Origin: Halorubrum halophilum
GTDB taxonomy: Archaea; Halobacteriota; Halobacteria; Halobacteriales; Haloferacaceae
Assembly: GCF_000739595.1 (NCBI RefSeq)
Contig: NZ_BBJP01000027.1
Coordinates: forward strand, 48,846-112,845
Direction: 5' to 3'
DNA length: 64,000 bases
The notes beneath the pieces were generated by a model that was given only the letters and a program-made list of their open reading frames with translations, did not search any database and was not told where the DNA came from. Positions 1-10,567 of this stretch are shown one piece after another. How positions within the stretch are numbered: the stretch's first letter is position 1; each line of letters begins with the position of its first letter. Both the position numbers and the translations under genes were made by a program.

Positions 1-1149
1 CTCTCCGGTCGGGTGGATCGGCGGGTGGTCGGTCGTCTCCTCGTCGCCCTCGGTCGGCTCTATCTCCTCCTGTTCGAGGAGGCTCTTCGCGTCTTTCCCG
101 AACGTCGAGGCCGCCGAGAGCTCCTCGATCAGCTCTTCGGGGTCGAGATCCTCGGGGTACACCGTATTGTCCGTCCGCGGGTACGTGACGTAGCCGGCGG
201 TGTACAGGTCCTCCGCGAGCGACATCGCGCGTTGCGCGGAGTGGCCGAGCGAGCCCGCGGCGCGGATGAACGCCGTGGTGTTGAAGGGTGTCGGCGGGTC
301 GTCGGTGCGGGTGCGGCGGCGCACGTCGTCGACGACCGCCTCGCCGGCCGCGTCGAGGGCGTCCGTCAAGATTTCGGCCACGTCGCCGTCCCAGACGCGC
401 TCGGCCTCGTTGCCCTCGTCGTTCAGGTAGAAGTAGCGCGCCTCGAAGGGGTCGCCGCCGGACTTGGTCAGGTTCCCGTACAGCTCCCAGTAGGCCTCAG
501 GGTCGAACGCCTGTATCTCGCGCTCGCGGTCGACGATCAGCTTGAGGGTCGGCCCCTGCACCCGACCGACCGAGATGAAGTCGTCGCCGAGCTGGCGGGC
601 GGAAAGCGAGAGGAACCGGGTGAGCGCCGCGCCCCACGTCAGGTCGATCACCTGTCGGGCCTCGCCGGCGGCCGCCAGATCGAAGTCGAGCTCGTCGGGG
701 TTCGCGAACGCCTCGGTCACCTCGTTGTCGGTGATCGAGGAGAAGCGGACGCGGTCGATGGGGGCGTCATCGTTCACCTCGCGCACCAGTTCGTACGCCT
801 CCTTGCCGATCAGCTCGCCCTCGCGGTCGTAGTCGGTCGCGATCACGACCCGGGAGGCGTTGCGCGCGAGCTTGCGGAGGGCCGCGACGATCCCTTCCTG
901 CGTGGGCTCTTTGGTGACCGGCGCGTCGATCAGCTCGACGGGTTCCACGTCGCGCCAGTCGTTGTACTCGGCGGGGAAGTCGACCCCAACGACGTGGCCC
1001 GAGAGGCCGATACAGCGCTTGCCGCCCCACTTGTAGACGTTCACGTCGTTCTGCCGCTCCGTCGTCGCGGACTCGCCGCTCAGGATCTCGGCGATGCGGC
1101 GCGCCGCGTTGTCCTTCTCCGTAATTATCAGCTCGGGGCCGCGACTCAT
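1..1149 (-). CDS. topA: DNA topoisomerase I (type IA), 5' part only
   Basis: Relaxes negatively supercoiled DNA by breaking one strand through a tyrosine-DNA link. The visible 383 residues start at an ATG at 1149 and run off the left edge, so the C-terminal part is missing. A Toprim domain lies at the N-terminus (start MSRGPELIITEKDNAARRIA, acidic DYDREGE motif). The active-site block GYVTYPRTDN places the catalytic tyrosine at about residue 323. The last visible residues are HPPIHPTGE, a conserved type IA signature. It is transcribed divergently from the aldehyde dehydrogenase gene, with about 180 bases between them. Family assignment is very secure; nothing can be said about the zinc-binding C-terminus. 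Confidence 0.97.
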   Translation of the reverse strand, partial: MSRGPELIITEKDNAARRIAEILSGESATTERQNDVNVYKWGGKRCIGLSGHVVGVDFPAEYNDWRDVEPVELIDAPVTKEPTQEGIVAALRKLARNASRVVIATDYDREGELIGKEAYELVREVNDDAPIDRVRFSSITDNEVTEAFANPDELDFDLAAAGEARQVIDLTWGAALTRFLSLSARQLGDDFISVGRVQGPTLKLIVDREREIQAFDPEAYWELYGNLTKSGGDPFEARYFYLNDEGNEAERVWDGDVAEILTDALDAAGEAVVDDVRRRTRTDDPPTPFNTTAFIRAAGSLGHSAQRAMSLAEDLYTAGYVTYPRTDNTVYPEDLDPEELIEELSAASTFGKDAKSLLEQEEIEPTEGDEETTDHPPIHPTGE

Positions 1150-1332
1150 TACCCCGAGGTAGGCCGCTCTCCCGTCTAAAGCTTTCGCGATGCCTGATCG
1201 CACGCACGCGCGAGTCCACCGGCGAGCGACGCCGTCGCCCCGCTACCGAGGATCTGTCGCCGAGCTGTGATCCGGGCGATACCACTCCTATCGGCCGCCT
1301 TATCCCTATTTCTACCGTTTGGTAACACACAG

Positions 1333-2823
1333 ATGTCAACCGACCTGTCCATCGACGCCGACTGGAGCGCGCAGTACATCGACGGCGAGTGGGTCGCCGC
1401 CGGTGACGACGAGACCATCGCCGTCGAGGACCCCTCGACGCGCGAGGTCGTCGCCGAGGTGCCGAGCGCGACCGAGGGCGACGTCGACGACGCCTACGAG
1501 GCCGCGGCCGCCGCCCAAGAGGAGTGGGCGGAGGCCCCACCGGCGCAGCGCTCGGCGGTGATCCAGCAGTTCCTGCAGGCCCTCAGAGAGCACGACGAGG
1601 CCGTCGCCGACCTGCTGGCCCACGAGATCGGCGGCTCGGCGATCATGGGCGAGACCTCGGTCCAGATCGCCTCCGACCACGCGGGCGAGGCCGCGACGCT
1701 TCCCCGCCGGATGAAAGGCGAGCACGCCGAGTCGAACATCCCCGGCAAAGAGAACATCGTTGAGCGCGGGCCGAAGGGCGTGGTGACGGTGATATCCCCG
1801 TGGAACTTCCCGCTGAACCTGAGCGCACGGGCTGTCCTGCCCGCCATCGCCGCCGGGAACAGCGTCGTCCTCAAGCCCTCGACGAACTCCCCGATCACGG
1901 GCGGGCTGCTGTTCGCGAAGCTCTTCGAGGAGACCGATCTCCCCGAGGGCGTGCTCAACGTCGTCACCGGCCGCGGCTCCGAGATCGGCGACCGCGTCGC
2001 CAGTCACCCCGAGAGCGACGTGGTCTCCTTCACCGGCTCCACGTCGGTCGGCAAGCACGTCGCCGGCCTCGCGGGCGAGAACCTCGCCGTGGCCGCGATG
2101 GAGCTCGGCGGCAACAACGCCCACGTCGTCGCGAGCGACGCCGACGTCGACCGCGCCGTCGACGCCGCGACATTCGGCTCCTTCGTCCACCAGGGACAGG
2201 TGTGTATCTCAATCAACCGTCACGTCGTCCACGAGGACATTTACGACGAGTACGTTGAGAAGCTGACCAAGCGCGCCGAGGAGCTCGCCGTCGGCAGCGC
2301 CCACGAGCCCGACACGGTCGTCGGCCCCATCATCGACGAGTCGCAGCGCGACGAGATGTTAGGATACGTCGAGGAGACCGTCGACGCCGGTGCAACCCTC
2401 GAAACTGGCGGCGAGACCGCCGACCTCGACGGCGTCGACGACTCCCTCATTGTGCGTCCGACCGTCCTCTCGGGCGTCACCAACGACATGGCCGCGGCGT
2501 GCAACGAGCACTTCGGCCCCATCGCGCCCGTCATCCCGTTCTCGGACGTGGACGAGGCGGTCGAGATCGCCAACGACACCGAGTACGGGCTCTCCGGGGC
2601 CGTCCACGCCGGCGACCTCTCCGTCGCCAAGGAGATCGCCGGCCGCATGGAGACCGGGAACGTCCACATCAACGACCAGCCGATCAACGACGAGGCGCAC
2701 GTCCCGTTCAGCGGCGTCGGCGCCTCGGGCGTGGGCGAGTACAACAGCGACGCGTTCCTGCAGGAGATCACGGAGACGAAGTGGATCTCGGTCCAGCACG
2801 AGCCGCGCGAGTACCCGTTCTGA
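1333..2823 (+). CDS. aldehyde dehydrogenase family protein
   Basis: A 496-residue NAD(P)-dependent aldehyde dehydrogenase that oxidises an aldehyde to the acid. The ATG at 1333 is preferred over an upstream GTG at 1267 because family homology begins near STDLSIDADW and the extra residues are hydrophobic and unrelated. The cofactor domain includes ISPWNFPLNLSARAV and FTGSTSVG. The general base is Glu257 in MELGGNN and the nucleophile is Cys291 in GQVCISINR. Length is normal for the family. The substrate cannot be read from sequence; vanillin/benzaldehyde-type and succinate-semialdehyde-type enzymes are both possible. It is monocistronic, converging on the DR2241-like gene 22 bases downstream. 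Confidence 0.95.
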   Translation: MSTDLSIDADWSAQYIDGEWVAAGDDETIAVEDPSTREVVAEVPSATEGDVDDAYEAAAAAQEEWAEAPPAQRSAVIQQFLQALREHDEAVADLLAHEIGGSAIMGETSVQIASDHAGEAATLPRRMKGEHAESNIPGKENIVERGPKGVVTVISPWNFPLNLSARAVLPAIAAGNSVVLKPSTNSPITGGLLFAKLFEETDLPEGVLNVVTGRGSEIGDRVASHPESDVVSFTGSTSVGKHVAGLAGENLAVAAMELGGNNAHVVASDADVDRAVDAATFGSFVHQGQVCISINRHVVHEDIYDEYVEKLTKRAEELAVGSAHEPDTVVGPIIDESQRDEMLGYVEETVDAGATLETGGETADLDGVDDSLIVRPTVLSGVTNDMAAACNEHFGPIAPVIPFSDVDEAVEIANDTEYGLSGAVHAGDLSVAKEIAGRMETGNVHINDQPINDEAHVPFSGVGASGVGEYNSDAFLQEITETKWISVQHEPREYPF

Positions 2824-2845
2824 GGGCGTGAAAGCGGCCTCTCCG

Positions 2846-4066
2846 CTACTCCTCGTCTTCCTCGTCCGACTCGGTCGGCACGCCGCCGAGATTTCCGTCC
2901 TCGTCGAACAGCTTGGCGCGCAGGAATCGGGTCCGGTAGCGGTTCGCTCCCTCCTTCGTGTCCGCCTCGCGGATCTCGTCGATTTGACCGTCGGCGACCG
3001 CGTCGATGATCGCTTCCACCTGCTCCTTCTCGCTCGGCGTCAGGTCGAACTCGTAGGTCCGGGGCTGCTCGCTCTCCAGTCGGGTCCACTTGCGCGCCGC
3101 GCTCACGACGACCGAGCAGGGCTCGCGGCAGGGGAAGACCCCGTCGCCGCCGTCGACGTCGAGGTCCGTCTCGTCGTCGTACTGCCACTCCCGACGCTTC
3201 AGACACTGGGAGTCGTCGCAGCACGCCTCAGCGACCCAGTTGACGTGTTCGTGGCCCTCGCCGCGGTCCCACGTCTTCACGACGCCGTAGATGCCGGACT
3301 GACGCTCCATCGTCTCGCGCCAGTGGGTCACGTCGAGCTCGCCCTCGCGCTCACGGTGCCAGTTGGCGACCGTCGCGGGGTAGATTGTCTCGACCAGCTC
3401 GTAGGCGTCCCGTGCGCCGAGGTCGGGGAAGACCCATCCGCCCGCGAGCGACGGCGCGGTCTTGAGGGGGCGGTACCGCCCCTTCTCGTCGAGCTTGACG
3501 AGCTCCCGGGCGTCGAGGGGGTCGTCGTACGCGTCGAGGTCGTCGACCGGGACGCCGGCGTCGTCGGCGTGGCGCACGTCGTACCGGCGCTCGCCGCGGT
3601 CGGTGATCGTGGCCGTAATCCGCAGTTCGCCCCACGCGCGTTCGATCCCCTCGGCAAGCGCGGCGTACCGGGTCGCTACCGTCGCGCCGTCGGCGTCCTC
3701 CAGCCAGCGCAGGAACGCGCGGCGCGGGCCGAACTCGCCGACGACGCGCTCGAAGGCGTACCAGTCGGTGACGGTGGGAGCACGGTCGTCGAGCGCCTCG
3801 TGGAGATCGCGCTCGCTCAGGCCGGTCCGGCGGTCGCCGTCGGCGGGATCGAGGCGGTACTCGCCCGCCGCGTCGCCGTCGTCGCTATCCTCGCCGGCGT
3901 CGTCACGCCCGACGCTGAACCCCTCGAACCGGAGCGGCTCGCCGGGATCGCGGCCGGCGAGCGCGTCGAGCACCGCGTCGAAGGCGTCGCTCGGGAGGTC
4001 GATGTCGGGGACTTCGGGGTCGCCGTCCCGCGCCGAGTCGGCCGGGTCGGAGGCTGGTTCCGCCAC
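2846..4066 (-). CDS. DR2241-like iron-sulfur protein, CbiX partner
   Basis: A 406-residue acidic cytoplasmic protein. It resembles the DR2241 family, whose members carry a stabilising domain and a 4Fe-4S cluster domain and are often linked to CbiX chelatases. The sequence shows clustered cysteines at Cys282, Cys283, Cys288, Cys313 and Cys317 (EACCDDSQC and FPCREPC), fitting a cluster site. It begins at GTG 4066 only two bases after the cbiX stop codon, so the two genes are almost certainly co-transcribed and translationally coupled. I infer a role with the chelatase in sirohaem or cobalamin metallation; no biochemical function is certain. The N-terminal 100 residues are low-complexity and acidic. 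Confidence 0.8.
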   Translation of the reverse strand: MAEPASDPADSARDGDPEVPDIDLPSDAFDAVLDALAGRDPGEPLRFEGFSVGRDDAGEDSDDGDAAGEYRLDPADGDRRTGLSERDLHEALDDRAPTVTDWYAFERVVGEFGPRRAFLRWLEDADGATVATRYAALAEGIERAWGELRITATITDRGERRYDVRHADDAGVPVDDLDAYDDPLDARELVKLDEKGRYRPLKTAPSLAGGWVFPDLGARDAYELVETIYPATVANWHREREGELDVTHWRETMERQSGIYGVVKTWDRGEGHEHVNWVAEACCDDSQCLKRREWQYDDETDLDVDGGDGVFPCREPCSVVVSAARKWTRLESEQPRTYEFDLTPSEKEQVEAIIDAVADGQIDEIREADTKEGANRYRTRFLRAKLFDEDGNLGGVPTESDEEDEE

Positions 4067-4068
4067 GG

Positions 4069-4938
4069 TCAGTCCCCCGTGGCGACGCGGGTCGTCTCGC
4101 GTACGTCGTCGAGCGCGGTCCCGAGGTCGGCGCCGGCGTCGGCGGCGCGCTCCAAGAGCACGTCGGCCATCAGGGGCTCGGTGCCCACGGCGCCAGCGTA
4201 CCAGATCCGGGTGCCGTCCACCTCGGTGGGCACGTCGTACCCCTCGGTGTGATCCTCGCAGAGGCCCACGTCCTCCGGGATGTCCTCCTGCGTGTGGTAG
4301 CCGTCAGCGATGAACAGGGGGACGAGAACGACGTCGTCGCTCTCGAAGTATTCGGGGAGGTCGTCGACCTCGGGGTCCTCGTCCATGTAGAGCGCCCGCA
4401 CCTCGTCGAAGCGGTCGCGCTCGGCGATCCGGTCGGCGTGGTACTCGATCGCCTTCGCGCTGTTCTCGTTGCGCTCGGTGCCGTGACCGACGACAGCGAG
4501 CCCGAACTCTTCCCCCACGTCGGGGTCGCCGGTGACCGACTCCGCGCGCCGGACGATCACGTCGGTCATCGCGCGGTGGGTCCCCACCGGGCCGCAGTAG
4601 TGGATCTCGCGGTCGATGTCCTCGGCGACGAGACTCGCCTGATCGGCCGAGAGGCCGTCGGAGTCCCACTCGGACACGTCCCAGCCGTCGAGCCGGAGTT
4701 CGCGGGGGATCACCTGCTCGGTGAAGTAGCCCTCGGAGATGAACAGCGGGACGACGTATATCTCGTCGCCCTCGACGGTTCGGAGCACCTCGCGGAAGTG
4801 CGGTTCCTCCTTCCAAAAGCCGGTCTTCACCTCGTCGAAGGCGCCGGTGGCGCGGATGGTGTCCGCGTGGTCGTACGTCGGCGCGCTCGACCCCGGATTG
4901 AGGTGTGAGCCGTGTGCGACGATGACGAGCGACTGCAT
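4069..4938 (-). CDS. cbiX: sirohydrochlorin chelatase, CbiX type
   Basis: A 289-residue two-domain chelatase that inserts cobalt (or another divalent metal) into sirohydrochlorin on the anaerobic cobalamin or sirohaem route. The start MQSLVIVAHGSH carries metal-binding histidines at residues 9 and 12. A second, equivalent motif VVGHGTERN (His151) shows the duplicated CbiX fold. The ATG at 4938 is chosen over an in-frame GTG at 4944 because the family starts with this strand. It is first in an apparent operon with the DR2241-like gene. Annotation as cobaltochelatase versus ferrochelatase cannot be settled from sequence. Confidence 0.93.
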   Translation of the reverse strand: MQSLVIVAHGSHLNPGSSAPTYDHADTIRATGAFDEVKTGFWKEEPHFREVLRTVEGDEIYVVPLFISEGYFTEQVIPRELRLDGWDVSEWDSDGLSADQASLVAEDIDREIHYCGPVGTHRAMTDVIVRRAESVTGDPDVGEEFGLAVVGHGTERNENSAKAIEYHADRIAERDRFDEVRALYMDEDPEVDDLPEYFESDDVVLVPLFIADGYHTQEDIPEDVGLCEDHTEGYDVPTEVDGTRIWYAGAVGTEPLMADVLLERAADAGADLGTALDDVRETTRVATGD

Positions 4939-5066
4939 ACACACGCTGGGGGCGCGCCGCTCTTAGGGACTTCGGCACGTGCGAGGCCGTGGGAAACCGA
5001 CGCTCGTCTCTCGCTTCCGAGCCCCCGACCGAAACCGCCATGCCGCCCCGCGCCGCAGGTCCGCCC

Positions 5067-5609
5067 ATGTCGCTCGCAGCCGAGACCCGCGAGGCCGCCC
5101 GGGCGCGCCCCTTCGTCCTCGACGCGCTCCGCGCCGGCGTCCTCAACCACAGCGCCGCCGCCGCGTGGCTGGCCGACGAGGCCGGCCTCGGAGACGGCGA
5201 GGGAGACGCCGACACAGACGCGATCGCGACCGCGCTCCGCCGGTTCCGTGAGGAGCTGCCAGACTACGCGACCGCCGACCGCGCGGCCAGCGTGTCGATG
5301 CGGAGCGGGGTGGGAGTGGTGGAGGTCCCGGAGGGCGGTTCCGCCGCCGACACCGCCACCGACCCCCTCCTCCGCGTCGGCGGCGCGGCGGTCGTCCCGG
5401 AGGGACGCGACACAGCGATCCTCGCGACCGGCGCTGTCGGTGCCGCGGCGCTGGCGGCGGTCCTCCGCCGACTTGCGGCCGCCGACGTCGCGGTCGCGGC
5501 CGCGGGCGTCGCCGGGGAGACGCTCGTCGTCGTCGTGGAGCGGCGCGACGGCGCGACCGCGGTCCGGGTCGCGGAGGCGGCGCTGGCGGCGGTCCCGGAC
5601 GAGGAGTGA
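5067..5609 (+). CDS. conserved haloarchaeal hypothetical protein
   Basis: About 180 residues, divergent from cbiX. I do not assign a function. The N-terminus (SLAAETREAARARPFVLDAL) is helical and looks like a small helix-rich domain. The C-terminal half has alternating valine-rich strands and helices (TAILATGAVGAAALAAVLRR, then GETLVVVVERRDGA), suggesting an ACT- or ferredoxin-like alpha/beta fold. The ATG at 5067 is chosen because upstream in-frame residues are proline-rich and non-conserved in character; an ATG at 5040 is an alternative. Typical high-GC acidic codon use argues it is a real native gene. Confidence 0.75.
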   Translation: MSLAAETREAARARPFVLDALRAGVLNHSAAAAWLADEAGLGDGEGDADTDAIATALRRFREELPDYATADRAASVSMRSGVGVVEVPEGGSAADTATDPLLRVGGAAVVPEGRDTAILATGAVGAAALAAVLRRLAAADVAVAAAGVAGETLVVVVERRDGATAVRVAEAALAAVPDEE

Positions 5610-5799
5610 CACGCATACGTGACAGCAGAATAATGTTTGATAGAGTCCCGACTAGACGGACAACAGCCCGATCCGAATCGCCGTGATAGCCTATCTCGGC
5701 GGTACTACGGGCAATTCGAGACCCGCGGGCTGAGTCGAAGCCGCTGACAAACACCGGAAACAGTCAACGTAATAACACCGGCTCGCGAAGCGGTGACAG

Positions 5800-6615
5800 A
5801 TGAATACGCGGCGAAAGCGATTGGAAGACGCCGCAGCCGTCCTCTATCAGCAGGGGGTCCGGCTTCCGATCGCGAACGCGGAGGACGAACGCACGCTTCA
5901 CGAGAACATGCGCCGGATCGCAGACGCCGGCGTCCGCAAGAGCGAACTGCTCGCCGATCCGGACGTTCCGCTTACCGAGGCGTACAGAGACGAACTCGAC
6001 GAAATAGGTCGGAGCTTCAAACACCGCCTCCAGCAGCTCGCCGGTGACGACTACGATGAGGTCGCGGACGCGTACGTTCGCGGCGAACGGGACGACTGGG
6101 TCGGTGCGCTCGCGGTGTACTACTTGGAGTGTTACTACCGTCTGCAGGAGCGGTATACGGTCGACGAAGAGATATTCTTTCTGGCGATACTGCGATATCC
6201 GAACTGTTTCACGGTGAACCTGAGCTTTGCCGTCGGCGAGATCACGTCGGACGCGGTCCGGTACGAGTCGCCACACCACGACGACACGGACCTCAGCGAC
6301 CGCCATCGAGAGCGATACCACGCGGAGTGTCAGTACTCACAGCGGGAGGCCGCCGCGTACATTCGCGAGAACGTCGGCTGCATCCGCGACGCGTTTCCCG
6401 ACCCGGACACGACGCCGATCGAAGACCGACGGTACGGCGGGTTCGTCCACATCACCGGCAGGCGCGGCCCGGTGTTTTCGGAGTACCTCGGGCCGCTCAC
6501 GCCGGACCCCGACCGCTTCGACGACACCGTCACCACGCCCTGCTTGGTGTCGGACGGTCCCGAGGTCCGGACGGCCAAGCGGGAGTTTCTCGTCGAACCG
6601 ACGTTCGTCGCGTGA
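5800..6615 (+). CDS. hypothetical protein, unknown function
   Basis: A 271-residue soluble acidic protein that I do not recognise. It is rich in tyrosine and arginine, with a helical N-terminal half (start MNTRRKRLEDAAAVLYQQGV). The middle section contains WVGALAVYYLECYYRLQERY, an aromatic helix. The C-terminal half holds four scattered cysteines and a charged His-Asp segment (SPHHDDTDLSDRHRERYHAE). There are no membrane segments, signal peptide or obvious nucleotide-binding motif. It stands alone between the hypothetical gene ending at 5609 and pheA, in the same direction as pheA but with its own 190-base upstream gap. Confidence 0.75.
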   Translation: MNTRRKRLEDAAAVLYQQGVRLPIANAEDERTLHENMRRIADAGVRKSELLADPDVPLTEAYRDELDEIGRSFKHRLQQLAGDDYDEVADAYVRGERDDWVGALAVYYLECYYRLQERYTVDEEIFFLAILRYPNCFTVNLSFAVGEITSDAVRYESPHHDDTDLSDRHRERYHAECQYSQREAAAYIRENVGCIRDAFPDPDTTPIEDRRYGGFVHITGRRGPVFSEYLGPLTPDPDRFDDTVTTPCLVSDGPEVRTAKREFLVEPTFVA

Positions 6616-6726
6616 CCCGCTTCGCGCGCCGCCGTCGCCCCAGAGGGGTCGACGACGGACCGGGACCCCTCGGAGCGTTTGCCCGACCCCGCACGCTTTT
6701 CTAACGCGGTCTGATACGTGCAGTCG

Positions 6727-7533
6727 ATGAACGCCGTCACGCTCGGTCCCGCCGGCACGTACTCGCACCGTGCGGCGCGGGCCGTCGCCGCCGAGGTGTC
6801 GTTCCGCGAGTCGGTCACCGCCATCGTCGACGCCGTCGCGGCCGGCGAGTTCGAGCGGGGAGTCGTCCCCATCGAGAACAGCATCGAGGGCTCCGTCACG
6901 GAGAGCCTCGACGCGCTGGCCGACTACGACGTCGCGGTCACCCGCGAGGTCGTCACCCCGATCCGTCACGCCCTCCTCGCGCAGGGGTCGGAGTTCGACG
7001 TCGTCGCCAGCCACTCGCAGGCGCTCGCGCAGTGTCGCAACTGGCTGGAGGCCAACTACCCCGACGCGGGCCTCGAAGCGGTCGCCTCCACCGCCCGCGG
7101 GGTCGAGCGCGCCCGCGAGGACGCTCGCATCGCCGGTATCGGGCACCCGGACAACGCCGGCGACGACCTCGAAATCCTCGCCGAGGACATCCAGGACCGC
7201 ACCTCCAACGCCACGCGCTTCCTCGTCGTGGGGCCCGAGTCCGACCGCTCCGACGCCGGCGGGAAGACGACCCTGATCGTCTACCCGAACGCGAACTACC
7301 CCGGTCTCCTCCTGGAACTGCTGGAGGCGTTCGCCGACCGCAACCTCAACCTCTCACGGATCGAGTCGCGACCGAGCGGCGAGCGCCTCGGCGACTACCT
7401 GTTCCACTTCGACGTCGACGCCGGGCTCTACGAGGACCACATGGCGAAGGCGGTCGAGGACATCGAGGCGATCGCCGACAAGGGCTGGGTCAAAGTGCTC
7501 GGGTCGTACGATACGGAGCACGTGCTCAACTGA
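6727..7533 (+). CDS. pheA: prephenate dehydratase
   Basis: Converts prephenate to phenylpyruvate in phenylalanine biosynthesis. The 268-residue protein begins NAVTLGPAGTYSHRAA, the standard family start. The catalytic TRF motif is at residues 163-165 (NATRFLVV). A C-terminal ACT regulatory domain (about 178-260) contains the ESRP motif at 213-216, which in the family binds phenylalanine for feedback inhibition. The ATG at 6727 is preferred over an in-frame GTG at 6718 and lies about 27 bases after a T-rich TATA-like box (CTTTTCTAAC, about 6696-6705), consistent with a leaderless message. It is a monofunctional enzyme, not fused to chorismate mutase. Confidence 0.97.
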   Translation: MNAVTLGPAGTYSHRAARAVAAEVSFRESVTAIVDAVAAGEFERGVVPIENSIEGSVTESLDALADYDVAVTREVVTPIRHALLAQGSEFDVVASHSQALAQCRNWLEANYPDAGLEAVASTARGVERAREDARIAGIGHPDNAGDDLEILAEDIQDRTSNATRFLVVGPESDRSDAGGKTTLIVYPNANYPGLLLELLEAFADRNLNLSRIESRPSGERLGDYLFHFDVDAGLYEDHMAKAVEDIEAIADKGWVKVLGSYDTEHVLN

Positions 7534-7608
7534 GGGTTCGACTTCGGGAGATTACGATTCGACGCCGCCGATCCGATATTTAAATGACCGGATCCGACGA
7601 AGACGACT

Positions 7609-7983
7609 ATTTATAAATGAACGCGGCGGTGCGGTGGCGCGCGCCTCCGAGCGGCCGCCACCGGCGGCCGCGAGGAGCGCGTGCGAGGGAGTCGGCCGAC
7701 CGGAGCGAAGCGGAGGGAGGCCGACGAGGTTGGGGAGGTGTGAGGCTGCGGTGCGGTCGCGGGCGGGTGGGACTCAAAGGGGCAGCCGCGAGGCGGGCGC
7801 AGACGACGTAAGCACTGGAAGGGGCGAGCACCGCGAGCGACTGAAGCGCGCAACGAGTGTGCGCCCGCCTCGCGACTGGGGCTTTGGCGGTGTTCGTGGT
7901 GGATCCGTTGTCAGCTATTTATAAGTAAGCGGCTGGGGCTTTGGCGGTGCTCTCCGGTGATCCGTCAGTAACTGTTTATAAGC
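7609..7983 (+). repeat. dispersed structured repeat, copy A
   Basis: Noncoding element filling the gap between the convergent pheA and cysS genes. It starts at a TTATAA box (7611-7616) and reaches another at 7919-7924, followed by one extra tail unit ending in TTATAAG near 7982. Hairpin I is 7645-7677 (CTCC, GA, 9-bp stem, GA, GGAG). Hairpin II has arms 7691-7697 and 7719-7725. Hairpin III begins in the conserved block GGTGGGACTCAAAGGGGCAG (7766-7785) and closes at CTGGGGCTTTGGCGGTG (7876-7892), with an 18 of 19 bp inner stem. The same linkers recur in four other copies in this window. No credible protein is encoded. Confidence 0.9.
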
Positions 7984-8050
7984 GAGCGGCCGCGATTTCC
8001 GCTACTATCACCACATCGACGACCCTGCCGGTGAAACACGCGCTTCCGTC

Positions 8051-9547
<1,497 letters not shown>

Positions 9548-9711
9548 TACCGTGGCGTTGCTACGGTGAGAGTTTTAACCCGTCGGATCGGGCAGACCGA
9601 AGCCGCCCGTTTTCGACTGTCGGGTTCACGCACTGGCCGTTCCGATCGTTCGAACCGGTCGCTCTGCGGGAGTGATCTGCAGGAGAAACGAAGGGCCGAT
9701 CGGCGATCTAT

Positions 9712-9861
9712 CTAGGCCGCGCGGCGTTCCTTCGCCTTCGGCCGGAGCTTAGTGTAGCCGCACTTGCGGCAGCGGTCCGCGTCCGGGGAGTTGCGGGCGT
9801 TACAGCGCATGCAGATGTGTCGGTCGAGGTTGCGGCGTTCCGCGGCGTCGAAACTGGCCAT
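9712..9861 (-). CDS. rpl40e: 50S ribosomal protein L40e
   Basis: A 49-residue basic zinc-ribbon ribosomal protein. The sequence starts [20 protein letters not shown] and has a CxxC-x10-CxxC zinc site (Cys17, Cys20, Cys31, Cys34), then the basic tail [13 protein letters not shown]. This size and motif match archaeal L40e, which in eukaryotes is fused to ubiquitin. The stop codon TAG is at 9712-9714. It is read on the strand opposite to sec61-beta and upstream of cysS, with a 164-base gap. Confidence 0.93.
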   Translation of the reverse strand: MASFDAAERRNLDRHICMRCNARNSPDADRCRKCGYTKLRPKAKERRAA

Positions 9862-9972
9862 ACGAATACTGTCGGGCCGACGCTGTAAAAGGTTGCGAGA
9901 CGCGGCGGGTCGGGTCGGTCCCCGCTGAGCGCCCTGCGCACCCGTTCTCTCAGAAGGACGCGACTCGGGCCG

Positions 9973-10242
9973 TTACGCGCCCGCTTCGGAGAGCGCGGCC
10001 TCGATGTCCTCGCGCTGGGTGACGCCGACGAACCGGTCGACGACGCCGTCGTCGTTCTCGACGATGAGGGTCGGGAGCGAGCGCACCTGGTACTGGTTGG
10101 CGACGTCCTGCTCCTCGTCGACGTTCACCTTCTGCAGCTCGAAGGCGTCGCCGAGGTCCTCCTGGATCTCCTCCAGAATCGGGTCCTGCGTCTTACACGG
10201 GCCGCACCAGTCAGCGTGAAAATCCAGCAGTCGAACAGTCAT
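9973..10242 (-). CDS. trxA: thioredoxin
   Basis: An 89-residue thioredoxin that reduces protein disulfides in the cytoplasm. The active-site motif WCGPC is at residues 12-16 (FHADWCGPCKTQ), and the cis-proline loop is RSLPTLIVE near residue 57. The start ATG at 10242 (MTVRLLDFHA) gives a slightly short but complete thioredoxin fold; an upstream in-frame extension is arginine-rich and unlike the family. It is divergent from sec61-beta, whose start lies about 160 bases away. Confidence 0.94.
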   Translation of the reverse strand: MTVRLLDFHADWCGPCKTQDPILEEIQEDLGDAFELQKVNVDEEQDVANQYQVRSLPTLIVENDDGVVDRFVGVTQREDIEAALSEAGA

Positions 10243-10372
10243 TATCCGGCGCAACCTACCGCCGGGCGGCGCATAAGGGTTTCCCACTTGTGCACGCTCT
10301 GACTCGAACCGCGGCGGTCGCTCTCGGAGTCGACGCTTCGAGGGGGCTCCACGTCGAGCACCGAACGAAACG

Positions 10373-10378
10373 TTTAGA
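10373..10378 (+). promoter_or_regulatory. TATA-like box for sec61-beta
   Basis: TTTAGA lies about 27 bases before the ATG at 10403, the spacing expected for a leaderless haloarchaeal transcript. It supports the chosen start of this very short gene. Confidence 0.5.
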
Positions 10379-10402
10379 ACGGCGCGAGACGCACGAACGG
10401 AC

Positions 10403-10567
10403 ATGAGCAGTGGTTCCAACTCCGGCGGACTGATGTCCAGCGCGGGCCTCGTCCGCTACTTCGACACGGAGGACCGGGACGCGATCACGATCGACCCGAA
10501 GACCGTCCTCGCGTTCTGCGTCCTCTTCGGCGTGTTCGTGCAGATCCTCTCGCTGACCGTCGCGTAG
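10403..10567 (+). CDS. secG: preprotein translocase subunit Sec61-beta (SecG)
   Basis: A 54-residue tail-anchored subunit of the archaeal Sec translocon, which associates with SecY and SecE in the cell membrane. The sequence begins [20 protein letters not shown], a hallmark of haloarchaeal Sec61-beta. A single C-terminal membrane helix ([20 protein letters not shown]) ends the protein. The gene is too small for most length cut-offs but is clear by sequence. It precedes pdxT by about 107 bases. Confidence 0.93.
   Translation: MSSGSNSGGLMSSAGLVRYFDTEDRDAITIDPKTVLAFCVLFGVFVQILSLTVA

Noticed and set aside
13..1179. Long plus-strand frame over topA
   Set aside because: It is an antisense shadow in high-GC DNA; the minus-strand frame carries the topoisomerase motifs.
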